From JAFMDF01 sp964644655 (GTDB lineage: Bacteria > Bacteroidota > Bacteroidia > Chitinophagales > Saprospiraceae): a DNA stretch of 20,797 bases. The notes beneath the pieces were generated by a model. That model searched no databases. It was not told the DNA's origin and was given only the letters and a program-made list of their open reading frames with translations. How positions within the stretch are numbered: the first letter of the stretch is position 1; every line of letters starts with the position of its first letter. The stretch is taken from positions 1-20,797 of the forward strand of contig CAZXYA010000097.1 in the NCBI GenBank assembly GCA_964644655.1. The letters are read 5' to 3'. The position numbers and the translations under genes are program-made. Shown here in pieces: positions 8,157 to 14,163 of this stretch.

Positions 8157-8195
8157 TAAAAATGGGTGATACTTTTAAAGTATCACCCATTTTTA
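8157..8195. terminator. Bidirectional intrinsic terminator
   Basis: The arms TAAAAATGGGTGATACTT and AAGTATCACCCATTTTTA form an 18-bp perfect stem around TTA, with an A-run on one side and a T-run on the other, so it can terminate in both directions. It sits between the plus-strand ORF ending at 8150 and the minus-strand tatA ending at 8269. Confidence 0.85.
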
Positions 8196-8268
8196 TCTAT
8201 AGCATACTAATGAAGTAGAATCATCTAAACCATCCTTCAACTTGATAGATCAGTAAATCAAAGATATT

Positions 8269-8481
8269 TTAATCTTTCAATTCTTTCTTCTCTGTTTCTT
8301 TCATCCCTTCTTTGATTTCAGATTCAATCGTCGCTTTAGCGCTATTAAATTCTTTGATGCCTTTTCCAATGCCTCGCATTAGTTCAGGAATCTTTTTGCC
8401 GCCAAATAATAATAATACGATAAAAAGGATGACAAAAATTTCTGTACCACCAGGCAATCCAAATAGAAATATATTTTCCAT
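8269..8481 (-). CDS. tatA: Twin-arginine translocase subunit TatA
   Basis: A 70-residue TatA/TatE-family protein that oligomerises in the inner membrane with TatBC to export folded proteins. The family pattern is complete: short N-terminal segment with FGLPGGTE, one transmembrane helix about 12-27 (EIFVILFIVLLLFGGKK), the hinge FGGKKIPEL, the amphipathic helix RGIGKGIKEFNSA (about 36-48), and a charged tail. Length is normal for small Bacteroidota TatA proteins. tatC is not adjacent. It lies downstream of the oxygenase gene on the same strand with a 162-bp gap that holds its own promoter candidate, so it is probably transcribed alone. Confidence 0.95.
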   Translation of the reverse strand: MENIFLFGLPGGTEIFVILFIVLLLFGGKKIPELMRGIGKGIKEFNSAKATIESEIKEGMKETEKKELKD

Positions 8482-8512
8482 AATAAATTTAAATTTAACT
8501 GTTTATAGATTT

Positions 8513-8540
8513 GCTACTATGTTCTATAAAGAATAGTAGC
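8513..8540. repeat. 8-bp inverted repeat in the tatA leader
   Basis: GCTACTAT (8513-8520) and ATAGTAGC (8533-8540) are perfect inverted repeats around a 12-nt loop. They lie between the oxygenase stop and the tatA start. No U-run follows on the minus strand, so a terminator is unlikely; a leader hairpin or binding site is possible. Confidence 0.4.
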
Positions 8541-8564
8541 GTTTCTTTTCGTGAATCACTCCCA

Positions 8565-8572
8565 CAAAGTTA
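8565..8572 (-). promoter_or_regulatory. Candidate tatA -7 element
   Basis: Minus-strand TAACTTTG is a full match to TAnnTTTG, 84 bp before the tatA ATG. No clear TTTG lies 19-21 bp upstream (ATTG is present at 15 bp), so only the -7 part is supported. Confidence 0.35.
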
Positions 8573-8643
8573 CGATTTTTTAAATCGCAATTATACTTTC
8601 TATCTGTTTTTTGACGTAAGCCCCTTTTTTGCCCTTCAATCGC

Positions 8644-9594
8644 TTATTTTTTTAGTCCAATCTCTCTTAAGCGCTCGTCTAAATATTCCCCTGCGGTAAT
8701 TGGTGCATAATTTGGGGTAGCTTCCGTCACACATTTAGCCAAACAGGTTAAATCCATATTACTTTTTGGATGTAAGAAAAAAGGAATGGACAATCTTGGT
8801 TTATGCCATTCTTCCCTTGGTGGATTGACTACTCGATGGGTAGTAGATTTTAAATAATCATTGGTTAACCGCTGAAGCATATCTCCAACATTAATCACTA
8901 TCTCGTCTTCTTCTGGCGTAATTGGCATCCACTCGTTCTCCATATTTAACAATTGCAAACCTCCAGCAGAAGCCCCTACTAAAAGGGTAATTAAATTAAT
9001 GTCTTCGTGCTGTTCTGCTCGAATAGCTGATTTTGGTTCTTGTCGAATCGGTGGATAATGGATGGCTCGTAGGATACTATTTCCCTCATCGATATGCCCA
9101 TTAAAATAATTCCTATCTAACTCCAAATGGATGGCAATCGCTTCTAATAAATACCCACCTGCCTTTTCAAAAGCACGATATAGTTCCACCCCTAGTCTTA
9201 AAAAATCAGCCTCTTCCGCTACTTCTATATTATCTGGATAGGTTGCCTTAAGTGGATGATCTGCAGCAACTGTTTGTCCAATTTGAAAAAACTCTTTTAA
9301 ATCGGCTACTTTAGATTGTTTAGCATGCTCTGTCCCAAAGGAAGTATACCCTCTCTGTCCTGCCAACTCTGGCTTCTCGTAACTTCGTTTAACTTCCGTT
9401 GGTAAGCCAAAAAAAGCTTTAGAGGCTGCATAAAAATCATCAATTATCTGTTGGGACACTCCATGATTTTTTACACCGACAAAGCCAATTTCATGGAAAG
9501 CGTCTCCTAGTTTTTTTACAAAGGCTTTTTTTTCTGCCGCAGTTCCTGCCGTAAATTTGGCTAAATCAACTACGGGAATGGTTCTTTTTGCCAT
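8644..9594 (-). CDS. 2-oxoglutarate/Fe(II)-dependent oxygenase, isopenicillin N synthase-like
   Basis: A 316-residue cytosolic non-haem iron dioxygenase. The N-terminal DIOX_N region spans about 5-120 (IPVVDLAKF, GFVGVKNHGV), and the double-stranded beta-helix catalytic domain about 172-275. Iron ligands are visible as H196 and D198 (HED) and H253 (TTHRVV); R267 and S269 (RLS) are the usual 2-oxoglutarate carboxylate contacts. All key residues are present, so it should be active. The closest known groups are IPNS-like proteins common in bacteria outside antibiotic clusters; the substrate is unknown and no biosynthetic cluster surrounds it. It is divergent from the GHMP kinase gene with a 118-bp shared upstream region in which I see no convincing consensus promoter for this gene. 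Confidence 0.93.
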   Translation of the reverse strand: MAKRTIPVVDLAKFTAGTAAEKKAFVKKLGDAFHEIGFVGVKNHGVSQQIIDDFYAASKAFFGLPTEVKRSYEKPELAGQRGYTSFGTEHAKQSKVADLKEFFQIGQTVAADHPLKATYPDNIEVAEEADFLRLGVELYRAFEKAGGYLLEAIAIHLELDRNYFNGHIDEGNSILRAIHYPPIRQEPKSAIRAEQHEDINLITLLVGASAGGLQLLNMENEWMPITPEEDEIVINVGDMLQRLTNDYLKSTTHRVVNPPREEWHKPRLSIPFFLHPKSNMDLTCLAKCVTEATPNYAPITAGEYLDERLREIGLKK

Positions 9595-9712
9595 AATTAA
9601 TTATAATTGTTTGATGGTTTTATTGTTACATTGCTGTTAAGGCCGAATAAAAATCAACAATATAGCCATACAGCAATAAAACGATATTAATTGATAAAAT
9701 AAGCTAATATAT

Positions 9713-10633
9713 TTGTACCTGCATCATCTTGTTAATCTTATAAAAAACCTTGTCATCCTATACCCTGCTAAGATATTACTTTTTGGAGAACATACCGTCA
9801 TAAAAGGCTCGCAAGCTCTTGCTATGCCAATAGCTGACTTTTTTGGTACTTGGAAATATCACTCCAATATAACTGAACTAACAAAACTGCAACAACAGCT
9901 TCCTGCTTTTAAACAGTATTTAGAAAAGCAAGGTTTAAAAGAATGGATTGATACATCCACTTTTGCTGAAAATTTAACACAGGGTTTATATTTTGATGCT
10001 AATATTCCAACGGGATATGGCGTCGGAAGTTCTGGTGCTTTGTGTGCAGCCATTTTAGATAAATTTGGTACCAATAATGAAGCCCTTTCACTATTAGCCT
10101 TAAAAAAACTTTTTGCGCAGATGGAAAGTTTTTTTCATGGCGCAAGCTCTGGTACAGACCCCTTGGTTTCTTATTTAAATTATCCCATTTTAATTGGAGC
10201 AACTATTCAAAAAGTAACTTTAACTGAAAAGAAGGCTACCGATAAGCATGCTTTGTTTTTATTAGATACTGGTGTCAAACGAGAAGCAAGTCCTTTTATT
10301 AATGGTTTCTTAGCTCGGTGTAAAGACAATATGTACAATAAAAAATGTCAAACCCAATTAGTGCCATTAGTAGATGATGCTATTCATACTTTTTTACATG
10401 GGCAATGGGATTTACTCTTTACCACCATGCACGAATTAAGTCTCTTTCAGTTTAGATACTTCGATTTTATGATTTTGGATGCTTTTAAAAATGTTTGGCT
10501 GGAAGGTTTAAGTAGTGATCATTTTAAACTAAAAATCTGTGGTGCTGGTGGTGGAGGTTTTTTATTGGGGATGAGTACGGATTATGAAAAGACAGCTGCT
10601 GTCTTAAAAGAATATTCATTGATTTGGTTATAA
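9713..10633 (+). CDS. GHMP-family kinase, mevalonate-kinase-like
   Basis: An ATP-dependent small-molecule kinase of the GHMP fold, most like the mevalonate kinases of Bacteroidota that feed isoprenoid synthesis. Motif 1 is AKILLFGEHTVI at 19-30, motif 2 (phosphate-binding loop) is PTGYGVGSSGALCAA at 99-113, the catalytic Asp lies in HGASSGTDPL (D149), and motif 3 is CGAGGGGF at 276-283. The start is unclear: there is no in-frame ATG or GTG before motif 1, only TTG 9713 and CTG 9719 after an in-frame stop at 9695. TATATTTG at 9708-9715 resembles a -7 element and would place transcription start downstream of that TTG. No other mevalonate gene is adjacent. The kinase class is firm; mevalonate as substrate is likely but not proven. 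Confidence 0.88.
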   Translation: MYLHHLVNLIKNLVILYPAKILLFGEHTVIKGSQALAMPIADFFGTWKYHSNITELTKLQQQLPAFKQYLEKQGLKEWIDTSTFAENLTQGLYFDANIPTGYGVGSSGALCAAILDKFGTNNEALSLLALKKLFAQMESFFHGASSGTDPLVSYLNYPILIGATIQKVTLTEKKATDKHALFLLDTGVKREASPFINGFLARCKDNMYNKKCQTQLVPLVDDAIHTFLHGQWDLLFTTMHELSLFQFRYFDFMILDAFKNVWLEGLSSDHFKLKICGAGGGGFLLGMSTDYEKTAAVLKEYSLIWL

Positions 10634-10683
10634 AATCCGTTGGGAATAATTTTACCCAACGGATTCTATTTCCCAACGGATTT
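10632..10683. terminator. Convergent terminator of the TCCCAACGGATTT repeat family
   Basis: AATCCGTTGGG (10634-10644) pairs perfectly with CCCAACGGATT (10655-10665). A second right arm, TCCCAACGGATTT (10671-10683), is the exact complement of AAATCCGTTGGGA (10633-10645), so the left arm can choose between two partners. The element fills the entire gap between the convergent kinase and threonine synthase genes and starts within the kinase stop codon. The same word recurs at 14079-14145. Confidence 0.75.
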
Positions 10684-11853
10684 CTAATAATTCTCCATGT
10701 ATTTATAAATAGTTCCAGTATTTAATAAAACTACTTTTTCAGATGGATTGATCCATTGGTCTTTCAATAATTTTTTAAACGCCATCCAAACAGCCGCCCC
10801 TTCTGGGGCCACTAAAATGCCTTCTTTTTGAGCCATTTCTTTTGTACTTTCCATTATTTCTTCTTCTGAAATGGCTACCGCATTTCCATTACTTTTATAT
10901 AGAATATCCAATAAAATTTCATCACCAAAAGCGGTGGGCACTCTTAAGCCATTCGCTCTGGTAACCGCCGGATTTGGAAAAGTAGGTGCTTGGGTTGCCC
11001 TCTCATGAAAAGCTTTGACTATTGGGTAACAAGCAGTCGTTTGTACTACAACCATTCTTGGCATTTTCTCTCCTACCCAACCCATTTCCCGCATTTCTTG
11101 AAAGGCTTTCCAGATACCAATTAACCCTGTACCACCACCCGTTGGATAAATGACAACATCAGGCGTTTCCCAATTTAGTTGTTCCGCTATTTCATATCCC
11201 ATTGTTTTTTTTCCTTCTATTCTAAAAGGTTCTTTTAAGGTAGAAATATCAAAACAGTTTTGTAAGTTATCTTTTTTAATCTGAGCCGCACAGTCGCCAA
11301 TATTGCCATCAACATAAGTGACTTTGGCCCCAAAAAATTCACATTCTTTAGCAAATGTTTTAGGTGTTTTTTTAGGCATATACACATAAGCATCCAATCC
11401 TGCTTTAGCGCAATAGGCACTCATTGCACCACCTGCATTGCCAGCCGTAGGAATCACACAAGCTTTCACGCCTAATTCCTTCGCCTTAGAAATAGCCATT
11501 GCCAATCCTCTGGCCTTAAAAGATCCTGTTGGATTATAGGATTCATCTTTTAACATTAAATCAACTCCATACTGATTACTCAATCCCTTTAATGAAATCA
11601 ATGGTGTCATTCCTTCCCCTAAGCTTATAATATTTTCATCATTTTCTACAGGCAGTACTTTTCGGTATCGCCACATACTATTTTGGGAGGCATCAATGAT
11701 TTCCGATTTTTCGTGCCCATCTAGATAGTATTTGGCGATTAATGGTTTTTTCCCTTTAGAAAAAGTCTGGAGTATATTTTTATCATAAACATCTCCATGT
11801 TTAGAACAAACTAAGTGAGTATAGAATGTTTTGGTATCGGTTAGAACTTCCAT
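10684..11853 (-). CDS. thrC: Threonine synthase (PLP-dependent)
   Basis: A 389-residue fold-type II PLP enzyme converting O-phosphohomoserine to threonine. Visible signatures are the N-terminal segment HLVCSKHGDVYD with the Cys-x-x-His-Gly seen in many threonine synthases, SLGEGMTPL (78-86), the PLP lysine in NPTGSFKARG (K113), the substrate loop PTAGNAGGAMSAY (135-147), the phosphate-binding loop PTGGGTGLIG (237-246), and a C-terminal NTGTIYKYME. Length is typical of the shorter (about 390-residue) bacterial type. It is convergent with the kinase gene and divergent from the AraC-family gene. Other threonine-pathway genes (thrA, thrB) are not nearby. A paralogue with a different PLP-lyase function is possible but less likely. 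Confidence 0.88.
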   Translation of the reverse strand: MEVLTDTKTFYTHLVCSKHGDVYDKNILQTFSKGKKPLIAKYYLDGHEKSEIIDASQNSMWRYRKVLPVENDENIISLGEGMTPLISLKGLSNQYGVDLMLKDESYNPTGSFKARGLAMAISKAKELGVKACVIPTAGNAGGAMSAYCAKAGLDAYVYMPKKTPKTFAKECEFFGAKVTYVDGNIGDCAAQIKKDNLQNCFDISTLKEPFRIEGKKTMGYEIAEQLNWETPDVVIYPTGGGTGLIGIWKAFQEMREMGWVGEKMPRMVVVQTTACYPIVKAFHERATQAPTFPNPAVTRANGLRVPTAFGDEILLDILYKSNGNAVAISEEEIMESTKEMAQKEGILVAPEGAAVWMAFKKLLKDQWINPSEKVVLLNTGTIYKYMENY

Positions 11854-12077
11854 GAAAAATTTGGTGTTTTAATGGTCTTTAGGAATGATTCAATAATAAC
11901 TTTACATTTTTCTACTTGCTCTTTTTCCTCTGCTGCGTTGAAAAGCCTCGCCAATGCTAGGCATTGTCTACGTTTTTCGCCTTGCATAAAGAAAAAATAA
12001 CTGCGTATATAAGCGCAATTTATTAATGTACCATTCCTTAGCATTGATATTTTGTCTTTTATTGACCTGACAAGCAT
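11841..12077 (-). CDS. Hypothetical small ORF overlapping the thrC start
   Basis: A 78-codon frame from ATG 12077 (a TTG at 12107 would add ten residues) ends 13 bp inside the start of the threonine synthase gene. The C-terminal half is charged and helical (FNAAEEKEQVEKCKVIIESF) and looks protein-like; the first half is not. I recognise no family. A perfect small dyad CAATGC-TAG-GCATTG lies inside it at 11952-11966. The overlap with ATG 11853 could mean translational coupling, or the frame could simply lie in the thrC leader. The rest of this gap (12108-12204) holds the AraC-gene regulatory region. Probability of being a real gene is low. Confidence 0.2.
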   Translation of the reverse strand: MLVRSIKDKISMLRNGTLINCAYIRSYFFFMQGEKRRQCLALARLFNAAEEKEQVEKCKVIIESFLKTIKTPNFSWKF

Positions 12078-12143
12078 ATTAATTAAGTGCCAGCGCCACA
12101 ATATCAACGCTTTGACCGTTTAATTTGGTAATACCACAAAGTT

Positions 12144-12180
12144 GTCAATATTCTAAGGCTGTCTATTGACGAATATTGAC
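12144..12180. promoter_or_regulatory. Candidate operator upstream of the AraC-family gene
   Basis: GTCAATATTC (12144-12153) and GAATATTGAC (12171-12180) are 10-bp perfect inverted repeats separated by 17 bp. A further TATTGAC at 12164-12170 stands in direct orientation exactly 10 bp (one helical turn) before the TATTGAC of the right arm. The cluster ends 24 bp before the start codon at 12205. Tandem half-sites one or two turns apart suit an AraC-family protein, so autoregulation is inferred. Confidence 0.55.
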
Positions 12181-12204
12181 CATCTATTCTAAAATCTTGC
12201 GCTA

Positions 12205-13074
12205 ATGATTCCGATTCGTTTTAAAGTGACTAAAAAAGAGGATGCTTCCTTTCATATTCAAGTAAATGAAATGCCTTATCAATATGATCAATTGCATTAT
12301 CATCCAGAATATCAAATTAGCTTAATTTTAAAAGGGAGTGGTATTATTTCGATTGGAAATAGTTTGGAAGAATTTGGACCTGATAATATTTTTGTCATTG
12401 CACCAAATGTACCACATGTTTTTAAAAATAAATCAAGTTATTTTCAACAACCCGAAACAGCCAATACGCACATGGTTTCCTTATTCTTTTTACCCAATGC
12501 TTTTGGCGGACAATTTTTGCAATTACCTGAAATGGTAAAGGTCAACGATTTTTTGAAAGAAGCAGCTAAAGGAGTAAGGATTAACCCTAGTCTAACGCCT
12601 CATTTAAAATCATTAATACTAGAATTAATAGAGGCCAAAGGAACCAAACGTCTAATTAATTTATTAGAAATGCTTAATATAATTGCTTTAAGCCCAGAGA
12701 AGGAATTTCTATCAAGTATGCCTTATAATCTTCAAATGAAAGATACAGACAGCACTTTAAATAAAATTTTCAATTATATCTCCACCAATTTTGACCAACC
12801 TATTTCTTTGGAAGAAGTCTCTAAAATCGCCCATTTAAATAAGTATGCCTTCTGTCGCTATTTCAAAAAAATCACCCATAAGTCTTTTGTAGCTTACCTA
12901 AATGAATTTAGAATTAGCATGGCTTGTAAGTTTTTAATCAAAGAAACTTACAGTATATCCCAAGTTGGCTTTTTGGTAGGCTATAATAACATCTCCAATT
13001 TTTACCGCCAGTTTAAGAAGATTATGAAAATGACACCTTCTAAATATGTAGAGTTGTATGGGAAGGCGTTCTAG
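12205..13074 (+). CDS. AraC-family transcriptional regulator with cupin sensor domain
   Basis: A 289-residue one-component regulator. The N-terminal cupin (AraC-binding type) covers about 15-110, with a His pair in LHYHPEYQISLIL (H31, H33) and APNVPHVF (about 66-73). The C-terminal double helix-turn-helix spans about 183-286: first HTH around ISLEEVSKIAHLNKYAFCRYFKK written in family register at 200-222, second around ISQVGFLVGYNNISNFYRQF (251-270), with the signature MTPSKYVE at 276-283. Start ATG 12205 places the protein immediately after a candidate operator. Neighbours are divergent threonine synthase and, downstream, a repeat element, so the target genes are not evident from context. A sugar or small carboxylate signal is typical of the family but not shown here. 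Confidence 0.93.
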   Translation: MIPIRFKVTKKEDASFHIQVNEMPYQYDQLHYHPEYQISLILKGSGIISIGNSLEEFGPDNIFVIAPNVPHVFKNKSSYFQQPETANTHMVSLFFLPNAFGGQFLQLPEMVKVNDFLKEAAKGVRINPSLTPHLKSLILELIEAKGTKRLINLLEMLNIIALSPEKEFLSSMPYNLQMKDTDSTLNKIFNYISTNFDQPISLEEVSKIAHLNKYAFCRYFKKITHKSFVAYLNEFRISMACKFLIKETYSISQVGFLVGYNNISNFYRQFKKIMKMTPSKYVELYGKAF

Positions 13075-13270
13075 TTGTCGGTTGTCGGTTGTCAGTTCAG
13101 GTTGACCGCTAATGTGAATTCGTAACCACCAAATTTTGGTAGGTTGAAAATCAACACTTTGGAATGAACCAGCCAATTAAAATTGGCGGTTATGAGGTAT
13201 TTGCGGTCAGCCTGAGTTGTCAGTTGTCAGTTTAGTAATATCCAAACAGACAACAGATAACCGACAACTG
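13074..13270. repeat. GTTGTC(A/G) heptamer array with inverted distal copy
   Basis: Heptamers GTTGTCG, GTTGTCG, GTTGTCA run from 13074 to 13094 and continue as GTCAGTTGTCAG at 13219-13230 after an interrupting element. A complementary block, GACAACA GATAACC GACAACT, follows at 13249-13269, so the uninterrupted locus could fold into a stem of about 21 bp with two mismatches. It begins on the last base of the AraC gene stop codon and may serve as its terminator. The rest of the 344-bp gap to the next gene (13270-13418) holds only a -7-like element. Confidence 0.8.
13098..13214. mobile_element. 117-bp MITE-like insertion with 12-bp TIRs and AGTT duplication
   Basis: The ends CAGGTTGACCGC (13098-13109) and GCGGTCAGCCTG (13203-13214) are inverted repeats with one mismatch. 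AGTT flanks both sides (13094-13097 and 13215-13218). Deleting the element and one AGTT restores an in-phase array of five heptamers. Inside are further stems, including GCCAATT-AA-AATTGGC (13172-13187), CCAAA/TTTGG around 13129-13138, and CGTAACC (13121-13127) facing GGTTATG (13188-13194). It has no coding capacity, so it would depend on a transposase elsewhere or be a REP-like structured element. Confidence 0.65.
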
Positions 13271-13338
13271 AATATCTCTTTCTGTCTAAAAAAACAGCCT
13301 CATTGTCTAAAATATCTACAAATTTGCTGCGAAGTTCT

Positions 13339-13346
13339 TATATTTG
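13339..13346 (+). promoter_or_regulatory. Candidate -7 element for the CvpA-like gene
   Basis: TATATTTG is a full match to TAnnTTTG, 73 bp before ATG 13419. The nearest TTTG (13323-13326) is only 12 bp upstream, so the -33 element is poor. Confidence 0.35.
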
Positions 13347-13418
13347 AACAAGTCTTCTTGAGAAAACGATGAAGACGTGACGTCTCCTACGATGTATTCG
13401 TCATCAATAAAAAATATC

Positions 13419-14012
13419 ATGACTTTAGACATTATCTTTGTATTGGTTGCCGCCCTTGGGTTTTGGATGGGCTATTCCCGAGGAATTATTAAAACGGTAT
13501 TTACCATTCTTTCCTTTACCATTGGTTTATTAGCTGCCTTTAAAATGGCCCCTGCTTTCACCAAATTTTTAGAAGACCTTACTAAAAACGACAATCCTTT
13601 GATGTTCATAGCAGGTTTTTTACTGTCGTTTATTATAATGATGGTGGTTCTCCGCTTAATTTCTAGAGGATTAGAAGGGCTCTTAAAATCTGCCAATATT
13701 AATTTTATCAATCAAATTTTAGGTGGTGCGGTTTTAGGTGCAGGTGCGATTTTAATTTATAGTAGTTTGTTATGGTTTGCTGACCAATCCCATATGATTG
13801 ACCCAGAAACTAAACAAACTTCGCTTACCTACAATTATACCAAAGAATTTCCCGGTCAGATGAAAGTAGTTGGCGCTCAATTAAAACCTGTTTTTACGGA
13901 TTTCTGGAATGAGGCACTTGATTTTATGGACAAAATGGAAGATATGAGTGTACAACGGTCAGAAGCAGATCCTACTATTTATGATATTGAGGAAGATGAG
14001 AATGGAAATTAA
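13419..14012 (+). CDS. CvpA-family inner-membrane protein
   Basis: A 197-residue protein with four predicted membrane segments at about 4-18, 22-41, 60-81 and 98-120, followed by a soluble acidic C-terminal tail. The pattern MTLDIIFVLVAALGFWMGYS followed by RGIIKTVF matches the start of CvpA/colicin V production family proteins, and GGAVLGAGAILIY matches their last membrane helix. CvpA proteins affect envelope homeostasis in proteobacteria; the biochemical role is unknown. I chose ATG 13419 because it gives the family-typical N-terminus; in-frame ATG 13392 and GTG 13377 would add 9 and 14 polar residues. It is convergent with the beta-galactosidase gene through a long hairpin terminator. Confidence 0.85.
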   Translation: MTLDIIFVLVAALGFWMGYSRGIIKTVFTILSFTIGLLAAFKMAPAFTKFLEDLTKNDNPLMFIAGFLLSFIIMMVVLRLISRGLEGLLKSANINFINQILGGAVLGAGAILIYSSLLWFADQSHMIDPETKQTSLTYNYTKEFPGQMKVVGAQLKPVFTDFWNEALDFMDKMEDMSVQRSEADPTIYDIEEDENGN

Positions 14013-14078
14013 TAAGGATTGTATTTATGGTCTGTTATATAAAAAGCAACCTTAGTAGTTAGTATAGTACTAAAATAT

Positions 14079-14145
14079 AAATCCGTTAGGAAACTAATCC
14101 GCTGGGCATAAAAAATTCCCAGCGGATTAGTCTCCCAACGGATTT
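14079..14145. terminator. Nested long hairpin of the TCCCAACGGATTT repeat family
   Basis: The inner arms CTAATCCGCTGGG (14094-14106) and CCCAGCGGATTAG (14118-14130) pair perfectly over 13 bp around an 11-nt A-rich loop. The outer arms AAATCCGTTAGGA (14079-14091) and TCCCAACGGATTT (14133-14145) pair with one A-C mismatch, followed by a T-run. The outer right arm is identical to the second right arm at 10671-10683. It lies between convergent genes and should terminate both. Confidence 0.8.
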
Positions 14146-14163
14146 TTACTTTATATCATACCC

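Noticed and set aside
8513..8540. Inverted repeat as a terminator for the oxygenase gene
   Set aside because: No U-run follows in the minus direction and it lies downstream of a tatA -7 candidate, so it is listed only as a repeat.
8644..9594. Oxygenase as part of an antibiotic or secondary-metabolite cluster
   Set aside because: No NRPS, PKS or related genes surround it; IPNS-like dioxygenases are common outside such clusters.
13101..13108. GGTTGACC in the MITE-like terminal repeat matches part of the GntR operator core
   Set aside because: Only 8 bp are shared, the flanking bases of the operator dyad (TTGG...CCAA) are absent, and the element's own end repeat explains the sequence.
13074..13270. 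Short tandem repeats considered as a CRISPR array
   Set aside because: Units are 7 bp without spacers and there are no cas genes; this is a simple heptamer array.
13377..13418. GTG 13377 as the start of the CvpA-like protein
   Set aside because: It adds 14 polar residues before the first membrane helix, whereas ATG 13419 gives a family-like N-terminus.
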